A stretch of 64,000 bases of DNA from Gordius sp. MW1 (lineage: Eukaryota > Nematomorpha > Gordioida > Gordea > Gordiidae), in assembly GCA_964036665.1 (NCBI GenBank), contig OZ038526.1, positions 11,656,001 to 11,720,000 of the forward strand, written 5' to 3'. The notes below the pieces were generated by a model. The model was not told where the DNA came from, made no database searches, and saw nothing but the letters and a program-made list of their open reading frames with translations. Below, piece by piece: positions 41,091-52,857 of this stretch. The number at the start of each line of letters is the position of its first letter. The first letter of the stretch is position 1. A program made the position numbers and the translations under genes.

Positions 41091-44000
41091 GAGGACCGTG
41101 TGAGTGGAAGCTGGGTAAAAATATTTTAGTGGATTGGGATAAATACTGATGGTAGTTTCCAAACGGGACTCTGAGAATATACATTTAGATATAGCAAAAA
41201 ATATAACGCGAAAGGTACCTAGTGCCGCCGGGTGTGAAACGAAGGAGAGGTTCCTTGGTTCAAGTATGCCATGCAAGGCCATAGGATATACAAAATTTGT
41301 GGTTTTACCCTCCGGCGCGAAAATAAACAGGTTTGTCGGTGTACCTACACGGGAGCAGGCCACATATAGTTGGCCATACGAAAAGCATGGATTTTCTAGA
41401 TTTAAGCCAACAACAGTTAATGATTGTCCCTGGGCTTTATTGATTGTCATTGCGAATGCTAGGCGTACAGGAAACTGTCCCCGCTTGAATTCAAAGGGCA
41501 CATCGGTGGGGATCATGGGGATGCGTGGGATCATCACGTCCTCGCCTTTATACGTTCCGGTGATTATAGTAGCCGCAATAACGTTTGGACGCAGTTGTTT
41601 TACGGCAAGTCTGGTGCCATTACACATCCTCGGGGGATGTAAATTACGCAGGAGTATTATAGGGCACCAAGGTTTCAAGGTTAATTTATGTGGTGGAAGA
41701 CCCGAAGGTGTTAACGAATTCAAAAATTCAACTGGATAATTTACAGTTTGATCGGTTAACCGTATCAATAGAGCTGTAAGTAAAGGGATCACCTGGAATG
41801 TGCACTTGAATACGATCCTTCATACGGGTAACAGCTGCATTTGTTGGCGCTAATTTTGCGCGTTCCCGGAGCCATGTGTGATCGGTGTAGTGCGTTGCAA
41901 TGTCGGGGAACACCATAGTTTCAACAGCCTCAGACGATGGCAGTAGATGACAAAAGGTTGTTGGAAAGGTACTTTCCCTTGGAGACGGGGTAAAAGGTAC
42001 CGTTCCCCAAAGCTAGGAGTTGTTGTGCAAATAAGGACGTATCCGAGAGTAAATGCACGCGCATGTTCGTAGTAAGCGTGAGGATCGTAAACTTCCACCA
42101 AAGATGTGACGCCTTCAGGCAGGCATCCAGCTCATCAGCCGGTGTTGCTCTTGGGATAACAGGTAATGTTTGTCGAAAATCACCGGCTAGCAACAATAAG
42201 GCCCCCCCCCCCATAGGGAAGTCAATTTTCCGCAAATCTCTGAGAGTACGATCTAGTGCCTCGAGCGCTTTTTTATGCGCCATCGTACATTCATTTCAAA
42301 TTATGATTGAGCATGTCTTTAGGACTGTCCCAATTCCCGAGTTACGACTGATATTACAGGTAGGTTTTTCAATCTGATGCAAATTTAGGGGGAGCTGGAA
42401 AGTAGAATGCGCCGTGCGGCCTCCATCGAGTAACGTCGCCGCTACACCCGATGATGCGACGGCTAGGGGTAGCTCGTTATTGGCGCGAAATTTTGCCAGT
42501 AAAAGATTAAGGAGAAAAGTTTTACCAGTGCCGCCGGGAGCATCAAGGAAAAGCAGACCGTCGTTACCGGTTGGTGCGTACTGCAGTACGGTGTCCTATG
42601 CGGTTTTCTGGTCGACGGTTAAAATTAGTTCGCGTTCCTGTATAATGCTATACTGATGGGTAACATCGTATTGCAGTTCGAGCCATACGTCTTTCGGTTG
42701 TACATCATGGCTGGTGCGGAGGGGTTCAGGTAAACCAAATTGGCATAGCATTTTATTGCTTATAGACATACATTGGTCCTCCAATAATATAAGAGCACGG
42801 TTGAAGATGTCATCGGAATAGGAAATATCTAATGCCGGATTTGCTCTCCGAATGCGCAAAAGAACGTCCTCGCTGAGGCTTTCCTTGTGCCGGTGCCACA
42901 GGTCTGTTGGATTTGACGGGGCGCAGGTGGTCACAAGATCGCAAATAAATTACGGAGTTGGTAGGGGAGACATATAAGCGACGCTTCCTCTAGGTCGTAT
43001 CTTAATGCTGGTCATTTTCCAGCAGCTGAAGTTCAAGACAGGCTTGTCTATACGTGGCGCACACGGTGCCTGAGATCGTTTTCAGAGCCTGAAATGATGT
43101 CGGGCCTCGGACATTGTGAAGAAGCATGTGCAAATAAAAACATTCGGCCTGATTGGGATGGATTGTATACATACGTCCCAAAGTATCTGCCACATCGACG
43201 TCCGCCTACAACCACAGGTCCCTGTTTTCTCCGTTGAAACACCTTCCGTGCCGCGTTCCAAGTGTAATACCTCGGAACCTCGTGGTATAGCAGGGTGTGC
43301 GCGAAAGCGTCCATTTGACACAGCTGAAAAAAGGCTGTCAATGTGGTATTAGGGCCGTGTGCCACTTTGTGTACGGCGGTCGCCGGAGTGAAGTAGACAC
43401 GCTGGGCATTTTCTAAATGAACCGTGAGATGTACTACGGGCGGGTAACGTTCGTGAATGGCGAATGCGAGGATTCGCCAAACAGCCTCATTGCTGTTGAT
43501 ATATCGACCCATTAGAAATTGAGTAATATCATCCGAGTTAGAACGCACTAGGCCAAAAACTGCCATATCGCTGCCTTTGTTGACGTATTTGCAGATATAC
43601 TTGATGGACTTTACGGAATTGCAGTACTCTACGTTTATGTGCGCCGTGAACATTTTTGCGAGTAGGGGAGAGTAAGGGACTATCCAGCTGTTGTCAATTT
43701 TGACTGGGGCATTTTTTACCAGTATTGTGCAGGTGTGACCTCCCTCGCCGGGTGCACGGCGTCTATATAGTGGGTAGCCGTCGACGCCAGTTTTTGTTTC
43801 TTGAATCAGGCGTTTCGGATAACGTTTAGAGCATTCACCTTCTTTCATGCACGTGGACGCGTTATTTGTACCGCCGCAAGGTCCGTGAATCATATGCCGA
43901 GTAACAGTTGTAAACAAAACGGGATCGGCTAGCGGATCGGGTAGTTCTGCACAAATAATGCTATCTATTTGCGATGGGTAAATGGTGTCTCGGAGCCAAA

Positions 44001-44475
44001 TTAGAATATGAGCTTGGGGTAGCCCTCTTTTCTGCCATTCGATCGAGTACATCCAACAGGTAGTTTGCCCGAATTTACGAGATTTAGCTATAAGATCAAT
44101 AAGGCAACGAAGTTTTTGGCGGAAAACACAAGCGGTCAGATCGTGACGATGCGATGTTCTGGCCCGCCAACAGTAAATCCGCAATTTGGGGCCTGGCAGG
44201 ATTGCAGGTGAAAGTTATAAACAGAGTAGGGCAGCCGAATTTACGTACATATGACATCGCGTCCTGCGTATATTCATGCATGTGACGGGGACTTCCCGTA
44301 TACGTAGCCGGAAGGATGACCATTCGACCAAGATCGGACGTGTTACCATTCTTCGCAATGGCATCGCGCAGATGAATATATTGCTCGGCCCGAAGTAATC
44401 CCGAATTAAGGCGGATGTAAAAGAGGCGTTCGCTCTCGATCTTGGCATACATGTCGACAACATATTGGTGAACAT
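41067..44475 (-). pseudogene. Helitron RepHel (Rep endonuclease + Pif1-like helicase) pseudogene
   Basis: In order on the - strand: the N-terminal Helitron domain (GRMVILPATYTGSPRHM, 44350-44270), then Rep with QKRGLPQAHILIW at ~44050, where the first His of the HUH metal-binding motif is Gln (CAA). The Tyr motif KYICKYVNKGSD is at ~43610. Next comes a Pif1-like helicase with Walker A GTGKT (~42518-42532) and a Walker B region in which a TGA (42296-42298) and Asn replace the expected Trp-Asp. The C-terminal helicase motifs are FAMTINKAQGQS and YVACSRV (~41390-41330). At least one further stop (TAG, 42596-42598) and several frameshifts break it. The protein would nick and unwind DNA for rolling-circle transposition; this copy cannot. 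Confidence 0.88.
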
Positions 44476-44773
44476 TTACCCGAGTGTATTAAATTATGTT
44501 GGAATTTTAGGGCATATATGATGAGATGATAAAGCGGTTATTAGGGTAAAAATAAAGTTTGATGTCTATATATTATACTTCTATTGTTCTATTTCCGTAT
44601 ACAGTGCAACGCGTACGAATACTCGAAACTACTGGACCGATTTGGCTCGAACAAATCTTAAAACATGCTCCGGAGTGTCAGGAATAAACTGTGAAATTTT
44701 GAGCCAAATCGGTCTGGTAGTTTTCCAAAATTGGTGGCGGCATACACACATAGTTTTATTTTTATATATAAGA

Positions 44774-46230
44774 TTCATTATTTGTATTTTATTATTATAT
44801 TCTTCTCTTGTAGTATAATACCCGCAATTTCTATAAACAAACCATGTTAAATACTAAAAAAATAAAATCTTAATTACCTTTATATGGCTAGTATTAACTT
44901 TTTCTCGTTTACTTTATAGGTTGAGATAGTTTTTTTGAAATAGTTAAGAATTAAATTGCTTCTTGTTAGAAAACACGCACTTGGGACAGAAAATTTTTGT
45001 ATAAATAGTGTTAAAACTTGTAGATTTATCTAAAATTGAATATCAAATTAATTAAGATAATTTATTATTTCTATATGCGCAAAGCGCAACACTAACAAGA
45101 CTCCTATTAATATCATTGTGTTTTTCTGTAGAATAAATAGTGCAATTATTTTGTCAGTGGGGGTGTTCTAATTCGAAACACCCCCCCCCCCCTTCCCTAC
45201 GCTACTGACTCATATAATGGTGATGGTACTAAGTCTGTATATTCCTTTAACAGCGCAGGTTTTAAGTGACACGCTATATAACAACGCTAGGTTTAAAGGG
45301 AGATATACCTAAAAAAGCAGTTAAAAATCTAATTTGACTAGGTATAAGAAAAAAAAACTCAGTCGCGTTTACGCCCTCCAGCCCGGCCGAATAAAAGTAT
45401 AGTTGCGCGACTGTTTAAGATACATTTTTTGAAGAAATTACCCTAGATACTTAGTTTTAATTGTAAATTGAATAAAATAATTAATGTATAAATAATTTCT
45501 AGGGATTGAATTTATTTATTAAGTATTTAAAAGATACAATTTAAATAATATATCAAATTCAATTACATTTCTAACACTACATTTCAATTGTCATATTTGC
45601 AAATTAAAATGTATAAATAAAAAATCGCACCTCCAATAAGGCAAAACTTTATCGCAATTTTTTATGTAATAGCATCTCAAAAACTCAACCAATAGCACGT
45701 CGTTTTGAAAGTTCTTATTTGTGGCTAGAAATTCTTATGAATTACAATTATAAATAATCACCTAAATTCCTTTTATATAATTATAAGGAGAATTTATTTA
45801 TAATTTTCCTTTATTTAAACAATCCAAAAGTTTTTATAGTTATATGGACCGACTCCATTTTGTATGTATACATAATTTGAACAAATTTACTTTCATAAAA
45901 TAATTTTAAATAGCCTTAATATATATGTTTTTACATAATGTCGTTATTATTTTACAACATGCATTATCAGTTCAAAGTTAAATTAATATGCTGAGGGTAC
46001 ATTTTTAAGCTTAATTGGTAAGTCGAAGGCAAACGAAAGAGAGTAAACCTATTTTAACCAAAATATTAATACGGGCTTGAAAAATTACGAGTTAAAGCGA
46101 ATTTGGTGTATGTAACGGGGAAATGACTTAAAACAAAAGCTGGCTATTAGTTTCGACAAATAGGTATATGAAAAAATTCAGCCGCCATTAATCTCATTCT
46201 CACCTGAGTTAAATCAAAATAATTCCCTAA
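44774..46230. other. AT-rich intergenic DNA
   Basis: No gene recognised. Contains a C-run with CCCTTCCCTACGCTACTGAC near 45185 and, at the right edge, CCTAGCTACGCCACTG (46238-46253). Both look like solitary hAT-type ends without a visible partner. Confidence 0.45.
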
Positions 46231-46267
46231 AGTTTAAACCTAGCTACGCCACTGCGATTTACATGTA

Positions 46268-46594
46268 CAGTCACCGTTTAATTGCAAAGCCTTGGGCCTG
46301 AAAAAAATCGCGATTAACCGATATCGCGATTAAACGATGGGAATAAAAGTATATGCACATTATATTAAATATTCGTTTCTTACGCTTCGCAATAAAACGA
46401 TATTTTTTTATAATTATCTTGTTGATTTAAGGACTCGAAAATGTTTGTGAATATCCGATATTGTACTATTAAGCGATTTGTCAATAAACGTTGTTTTTGT
46501 TAATATTATTGTTTAAAAAAAACAAAATGGCGGTTAACTTCGCGATTAAAAGATTTTCGCGATAATCCGATTTGCGAGTAAAAAGTTTCGACTC
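46268..46594. mobile_element. pogo/Tigger-like MITE
   Basis: Flanked by TA on both sides (46266-46267, 46595-46596). Ends are CAGTCACCG and the inverse GAGTCGAAAC. Both subterminal regions carry repeated CGCGATTAA blocks (ATCGCGATTAACCG left, CGCGATTAAAAG right), typical of Tc1/mariner pogo-type non-autonomous elements. No coding capacity. Confidence 0.6.
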
Positions 46595-46741
46595 TAACTA
46601 GTTTTTTTAACAACACTTTCGTCTAAATCTAATTTCATATTTTTTAAAATAACTAATTCGAATTGTTGAAAGTTTAGTTCATTTTTTTGCTAAATTTGAA
46701 TTTTATAATTAATATGAATATCTTCTCTTATGCTTAGAACT

Positions 46742-46880
46742 CATGGACGTAGCTAGGGAATGGCAGGGCGGCTGCCCCCCTCTAAGCCTAAAAATTCTTT
46801 CAAATTTAATAGAATTATAGCTAACATTTCAAAAGATTATTTCACCCCCCTCTCTGAATTTAATCATGGCTACGCCCATG
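46742..46880. mobile_element. hAT MITE (CATGGGCGTAGCC family)
   Basis: Left end CATGGACGTAGCTAGGG, right end ATGGCTACGCCCATG, with G-rich and C-rich subterminal tracts (GGCAGGGCGGCTGCCCCCC). The target duplication is not clear. Non-coding. Confidence 0.65.
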
Positions 46881-47665
46881 CATAACTTTTAATTATTTTT
46901 ACAAGTTTAAAATTTTCTAATGACACTATTTACAAAATCATTCATAAATTTCAAATTTATCATTTGAATATGTTTTGTCAACTCAATTTTAAATTACTCT
47001 TTAAAATCTCAAAAAGCTCAACAGAATTAGAACCAAGTCGTGTTAAAGTCTTTTCATCGATCGGGGCCCAATGTTTTCCTGAAGTTCGATGGACCTTGAT
47101 TCTCTTTTAGTTTTAGCACGAGTTAATTACAAAAAAATAAAGTACTTTACTGCGTATAACTATTGTGTTTTAAATTATTTTTATCATAGTTTTTGCAATA
47201 TTTTAATAGTAATTTACAATTTGTAATAAAAAAATGATTCAAGACAAGTTTGGTATGTAGCCATTACCAAAAAAAATTTTCAGACCGGCTCAAGTCTTGG
47301 GTCGGGCTGGTGTATACGGCCAGATCTGAGCTCGTTTGTTTATTATTTTTGTCCAAGTGTTTAGCTAAAATGTTTCAGGCCCAGACGGCCCTTGCAGGGT
47401 TCTTTTAAGCATTATATGATTTAAAGCTTTCAAAAAACAGTTATAGAATAATAATCAGGCGCGTACGGAGGGGGCCCTGTTTTTTTCAAAACACAACACA
47501 AACATATTGATAATCATAATTATATTTAATTTAGCTATTATATTTATATATATATGTTAAAAAATCAAGTCGACAAGTTAATAAATTTTGAATTTCGGAA
47601 TTTGTATTTTTGATTAAAAGCTTCCAAACTGATCTTATTTGTAAATTTAAGTTCCGCGCCTTAAT

Positions 47666-50324
47666 ATGAAGCGATATTCCATTTATACATACTTCCCTAA
47701 AAAGAGTAACATTTGCATTTCTGAGGAGAAAGATACAAATAGTCATAGTGCTAATTCTGAAGTAGAGGAGGAACAAACACTAACAATCGGTAAGTAATTT
47801 TTAGTTATAAAAAAATCCTTTATATTTTTATTTTAAGAACCTAATACTGTAGAAACTGATAGTGTTGATTCTATAATAGAAAAAAGTAATGATAAGACAC
47901 ATCAAATGTTTAACACTTATGGTATATTATTGATGTTATTTGTCATGTTATAATAAATTTACTTTTAGATAACTATGAGTATGACATAAGCAATTATATT
48001 AAATCAAATTTAATTGGTATGGACAAATTTAAAATTTTTAAGCTTATCTGGAAACCCAATGAAAATTTTGAGTTCCCTAAAGGAGGAACACGTAATCTAA
48101 AGTTTCAATATCAGTGGTTCAAACAATGGTCATGGTTAGCTTACTCCAAAAAGCTCAGAGGTGCTTTTTGTAAGGTGCTTGCAGGAAAAACTACTGGAGG
48201 ATCGGGGTCCCAAAATTTAAATATTTTAGCTATTAGTGCTTTTAACAAGTAAAGTCCTATGATTAAATATTTTATTGTTAATGCTTTTACTAGTTACAAA
48301 CATGCAATCGAAGTATTCAATCATCATTCCCAAAGAAAATACCATTTGCATGCAGTTGATGTCATAAATTCACTTGAAAACATTTACTTCAACAAGAAGC
48401 AATCAGTTGAAGTAGTAATCTCTAATGAACAAAAAATCCTCCACAATAAATTAAGGGAAGTTTTATACCCTATAATTGAAGCTATAATATTCTGTGGCAG
48501 GCAAGGAATCGCATTGAGGGGTATTTTATTTTAAGTGTAAGTTTATTTTTGATAGGTCATCGTGATTATGGTATTTTACCTCTTGAAAAGCCCAGAATAA
48601 ATGACAATGATGAAGGAAATTTAAGAGAAATTTTGGTTCTATTGTCACATTTCAATGACAAGGTTAAAAACAGTTTGATTGAATGCCCGAGAAATGCTAA
48701 TTACCTATCTCCCCGTGTGCAAAACGAACTTATTGACATAATAAAGTTACAAATTCAAAACGATATTGTCGCGGAAATCAATGAATCTCATTTCTTTTCT
48801 CTTCTATTGGATGAGACCACTGATGTTTCCACAGTGGAACAAATGGCACTGGTGGTTCGTTATGTGAATATAAATTTGGACCCAGTAATGATAAAAGAAG
48901 TCTTTCTGCAGTATATCAAGATAGATGATATGTCTGGAAAAGGTATGTTTGACATAGTGATGCAAACTTTAAAGACGTTGAAAATTGACATGACAAAGCT
49001 TCGGGGACAAGGTTATGATGGAGCCCCAGCCATGAGTGGCTCTAAAAATGGTTTGCAAAGTCATATAAAAAGCCTATATCCAAAGGCTATTTACATTCAT
49101 TGTGCATCCCACAATCTAAATCTGGCCATTAAAGATTCCTGTAAAATTCCTAACATTAGGAATTGTATGGGTAAGATTCATTTTTTATATCTATTATGTT
49201 ATATTTTTTTAAAAGGTGTTGTCAAAAAAATCACTGATTTTATATCAACCCCCAAAAGATTTAATCTTTTCACTTCTAAAGTATTGTCATTGCCGGATAA
49301 CCCTAAATTCACAAAATTAATATCACTGTGTGAAACTAGATGGACACAAAAGCACAATTCCGTTCAAAGATTCTGTGAAGCGAAGGAAGCAATATTTGCT
49401 ACCTTGGAGGAGATGTGTGAATGGGACGATGAAGAATCGTCGTCCAATGCGGCGATTTTGCTTTCATCATTAAAAACATCCAACTTTTGGCTGTCATTGT
49501 ACATGCTAAATCAAATTTTCTCTTACACTATTAATCTTAGCAATTATTTGCAAAGGATTAATATAGACCTTTCTCAGGCCATAAATGCTGCCGAAAATGC
49601 GTTTATACAGATTCAACATTTGCGGGAAAATTCCCAAGAAGAATTTAGAACAATCTACAATGATGTATTGTCACTAGGAGATATATATGATTTCAAAATT
49701 ACTATACCTAGGAGAGCCTCACGACAAACTCTTCGTTCCAACATTGAAACATCTTGTCAGTTTCGTTGTATAACTCCTTTTTAGATGCGGTTTTGGTGGA
49801 ACTTGATGAAAGGTTTCTAAAAAACAAGCAAATACTGTTGGGATTTGATTCCCTTCTAATTAAGTCCCCTGTCATGCTCTCAACAGAGATATTAAATAAC
49901 TTTCTTCAATTGGCAAATTTTTACGAAGAAGATCTTGACGGCTCTCAAGAACAATTTAAATCGGATATTAAATTGTGGTATCAGTCGTTCAACGACTGTG
50001 AATTAGAGAAATTGCCTACCAATGCATTGGAAACATTAACCAATCATGCGTCCAAATTAAAATTACATCCAAATATAAAAACATTATACCATATTTTAGC
50101 CACACTCCCCGTTACAACATGCTCTAATGAGAGATGTTTTTCAGCTTTAAAAAGACTAAAAACTTACCTCAGGAACACAATGGGACAAGAAAGGTAAATT
50201 AAATGGTTTTACCAATTTTTAATTTAGGCTTACTGGATTAACCTTGTTAAATTTACATAGACAATATACCCCCAAAACAGAAGATATTATTAATGCATTT
50301 TTATCTAAAAAACGTCGATATTAA
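47666..50324 (+). pseudogene. hAT transposase (TTF/ZMYM1-like), six exons, one stop and one frameshift
   Basis: Exons by reading: 47666-47789, 47838-47921, 47969-48520, 48556-49170, 49216-50193, 50228-50324. Introns are 34-48 nt with GT-AG ends, and every junction keeps the reading phase. Exon 3 carries a TTF-type zinc-finger region (KFQYQWFKQWSWL, AFCKV). Exon 4 has the catalytic-core start LLLDETTDVST and the CASHNLNLAI block. Exon 5 has the C-terminal dimerisation block CSNERCFSALKRLK with catalytic Glu; the last exon gives LTGLTLLNLHRQY and a KKRRY tail. Damage: an in-frame TAA at 48250-48252 and a 1-nt frameshift near 49750, just before a conserved FLDAVLVELDERF block. Cut-and-paste transposase by family; probably inactive. 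Confidence 0.85.
48521..48555 (+). other. 35-nt intron in the hAT transposase
   Basis: GTATTTTA...GATAG removal joins IALRG to HRDYG, restoring a block conserved in ZMYM1-like hAT proteins (LRGHRD). Without splicing the frame hits a stop. The four other inferred introns are 47790-47837, 47922-47968, 49171-49215 and 50194-50227. Confidence 0.75.
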
Positions 50325-50675
50325 TTGTTTATAGTTTTTAAATATTTTGTTATATTATAATTTATTTTTGTTGTATTTTTACTTTCAATAATATATGTCG
50401 AAAATAAAAATACTTCCAAAAAAAATATGGCTTCAAAAATTTTAAAACCCCTCCCTCTAGCAAATCCTGGGTACGCCCTTGATAATAATTATCGATTCAA
50501 ATTTTTTTGAGTCAATATTACTTAAATATTATTACAATTTAGAATAGAGATGAGGGAAAGTTTATAGGAATTAGACTTGAATAATATATTATTTTTAATG
50601 TTATTATAAAAAAAGGTTTAAACACTAGTTTACAATGCAGGATCAGCGGTTTGCTATAAAGTTGATTGTACGCAC

Positions 50676-50871
50676 TAGTGTTGCAAAAAGGGCTGGGTTT
50701 TGCTTGGTCGACCTTTGGTTTTAGTCGACTAAACATAAACAGACCCAAGGTGACCTAAAAATCTTTGGTCTGTTTAAGCGACTAAGAAAAGAGATGAGAA
50801 AACCTTTGGTCTGCCTAGTCGACTAAAACCAAAGGTCGACCAAACAGAACCCAGCCCTTTTTACATCACTA
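50676..50871. mobile_element. hAT-like MITE with ~53-bp inverted repeats
   Basis: Ends are TAGTGTTGCAAAAAGGGC and, inverted, TAGTGATGTAAAAAGGGC, continuing with GGTCGACCTTTGGTTTTAG in both arms. The flanks GTACGCAC (50668-50675) and GTACGCGC (50872-50879) are a 7/8 target duplication. The loop holds further partial copies of the CTTTGGTCTG motif. Non-coding. Confidence 0.85.
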
Positions 50872-50879
50872 GTACGCGC

Positions 50880-51445
50880 GTTCTATGAATGTTCTTTTAA
50901 GAAGAACTCGTTTATTGCTTAGGTTAAATTCAAGTTTAGAAATTGAAATATTTAACTAATTTAAATTCGATTTCAAATATAAAAGTTCTAGTACATTGTT
51001 TCATAAGATGAAAATTAGTTAAGAAAATGATAAACTAGTTATTATTAATGGTTTTTTCAAATTTTTACTATTCTGTTTAAAAAACTCAAGTTGCCACCAT
51101 GCCCATCGTTAGAATTTAGCTTAGAAGATAAATTTTTTCTGATTTTTTAAATTCCCAGCTCAAGGTTAAAGGGAGCGACCCCTCATTCCCCCCACCCTCA
51201 CCCCTACCTTAGTCCAATAAATATGTTTACCATAACAGTGTGGAACATTTAACTATTTTAAAGTTTTATAATGGAGTGACCATGACCGTTCTAAAGTCAA
51301 GAATGAGAATAAGGCTTTAAAAACACTTCATATTAAGTTGAGCTCTAATATTTCCGACTTCCAAAAACCTAGCACACAATTCAAACCTGTGTCAAGCTTT
51401 ATTCGAATCCCAAATTTCATTTGTAATCTGTTGACTTATTATTTA
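50880..51445. other. AT-rich intergenic DNA, nothing recognised
   Basis: No ORF or repeat terminus. A C-rich patch (51180-51210) is unassigned. Confidence 0.5.
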
Positions 51446-51453
51446 CAAGCAGT

Positions 51454-51620
51454 CATGGGCGTAGCCAGGTTTTGGACTAGGGGGGGGGCGACAAAACGTT
51501 TAGAAGTTCAATTAGAGGGGGGCAAAATATAATTTTTTTAATTTTTCCACGTTTTTGCATTGAAGAATTTTTTTCTTAATTTAGGAGGGGAAGGGGCAGG
51601 GGGCCCTGGCTACGCCCATG
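51454..51620. mobile_element. hAT MITE (CATGGGCGTAGCC family), well preserved
   Basis: Perfect 16-bp inverted repeats CATGGGCGTAGCCAGG and CCTGGCTACGCCCATG bound 167 bp. The flanks CAAGCAGT and CAAGCAGC form a 7/8 target duplication. G-runs follow the left end and the interior is T-rich. Confidence 0.88.
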
Positions 51621-51628
51621 CAAGCAGC

Positions 51629-52717
51629 CTTTTATAAAATATAACGATATATATTTTAACAATATTTATTTTGAGAATTAGTAACTGCTGATGTCTTCCT
51701 TATTTCGATAATATCTAAACGATTCACTTCTTAAATAGTTTCCCCTAAATTTGTTTGAATTTAACCACAATTGAAACAATAAAACATCTTATTGAAGTAG
51801 TTTATAAAATAGTTAATAAAACGGTCTCACTACTTTTTATGCGCTCGAGTTTATTTAATATCATTAAAATCAAAATAAACATATTGATATAATATAACAA
51901 GGATAGGATCACAACAATACGGGGGCAGTACTCAAATTTAAATAAGTCGTAAAATGGGTTTTTTATAATACCCTGTTTCACAAGTTCAGCGTAAGAGGAA
52001 TTAATAAAAGCACATTTTTATTGCCCATTTATGGAAGATGATCAAGTTTTTGCCCTTTAAAGTCTTTTAAACATGCCTTCTACAACTAATATTCCCTATT
52101 ATTGGTTCACAATTTAATTTGAGAGCTTTTAAAGTTTCTATCCTCACTAGACCAGGAAATCGCTCTTTTAAACAGAGTTATAAACTTAGTTAATAATAGG
52201 TAAAAAATGTACTAGTTGACTGTTCAAGTGCTTAATGTTAAGTGGCGCGGTTAGCTCAAAGAGAACAAATTGAGCGTTTTTAGAAACAATAACCAGCTGA
52301 TATTTTTATTTTGGTTTCATTTTATATGTTATAAAAGTTCGATTCTAATTTAGGCAATTTAAATTTTGAAGAATTTATAAGAGATCAGGAAAACTGCAAA
52401 ATATTAAATATTGCGTTTAAATTAAAACGCTAGCTATGTTTATATACACGTTTATTTAAATCAATTAAAAAACATTTCCGGTGCAATGTGAAGTAGGTAA
52501 TTTTCTTCGATATAATGAGCTTATCCTTAAGAGTTAAATGCAAATCTATTAGTGCATATAAACTTAACACATGTGTTTAATATTTCTCTGAACTCTGATT
52601 TGTTCGAAAGTTGACTTGGGCATAATAACAATAAAATATTTGCTTAAACCTGAAATATTATAAAAAAATTTTTAATAAACTTATTTGCCACCCCTGTTTC
52701 ATTATTATTCAAAATAA
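51629..52717. other. AT-rich intergenic DNA, nothing recognised
   Basis: About 1.1 kb without coding potential or recognisable repeat ends. Confidence 0.5.
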
Positions 52718-52725
52718 ATTAAACA

Positions 52726-52849
52726 ATGGGCTATTGGATTAGGGGGGGGGGGGGGGCAAATCATATTTTTTTTTAATTTTTAAGGGTTTTTACATTGAAA
52801 AAATATTTAATAGGGGGGGGGGCCGCCCCCCCCCTGGCTACGCCCATTA
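52726..52849. mobile_element. hAT MITE (CATGGGCGTAGCC family)
   Basis: ATGGGCTATTGG left end, CTGGCTACGCCCATTA right end, long G-run inside the left end and GGCCGCCCCCCCC before the right. ATTAAACA repeats on both sides (52718-52725, 52850-52857). Confidence 0.78.
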
Positions 52850-52857
52850 ATTAAACA

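Larger units (their letters stand above)
40240..44773 (-). mobile_element. Helitron, autonomous type, decayed
   Basis: The - strand 5' end reads TCTTATATATAAAAATAAAA at 44773 with host A before it, a typical Helitron TC terminus. Toward 40250 there is a 3' hairpin (GGCAAA-x6-TTTGCC, 40253-40270), but the terminal CTRR is eroded (CTGA at ~40240). Between them lie the RepHel remnants. A 300-bp stretch is duplicated near the 3' end (40547-41090). Confidence 0.8.
47456..50481 (+). mobile_element. Near-complete hAT transposon
   Basis: The flanking 8-bp target duplication ATAATAAT (47448-47455 and 50482-50489) is perfect. Termini are CAGGCGCGTACGGAGG and, inverted, CAAGGGCGTACCCAGG. The 3,026-bp interior encodes one intron-containing ZMYM1-like hAT transposase with only light damage. 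The short MITEs nearby have related TACGCCC ends and 8-bp duplications and may be mobilised by such elements. Confidence 0.9.

Noticed and set aside
41149-41739. 196-codon + strand ORF
   Set aside because: Antisense shadow of the Helitron helicase C-terminal region.
45170-45215. C-run with CTACGCTACTGAC as a further hAT MITE
   Set aside because: Only one plausible end; no partner or target duplication found.
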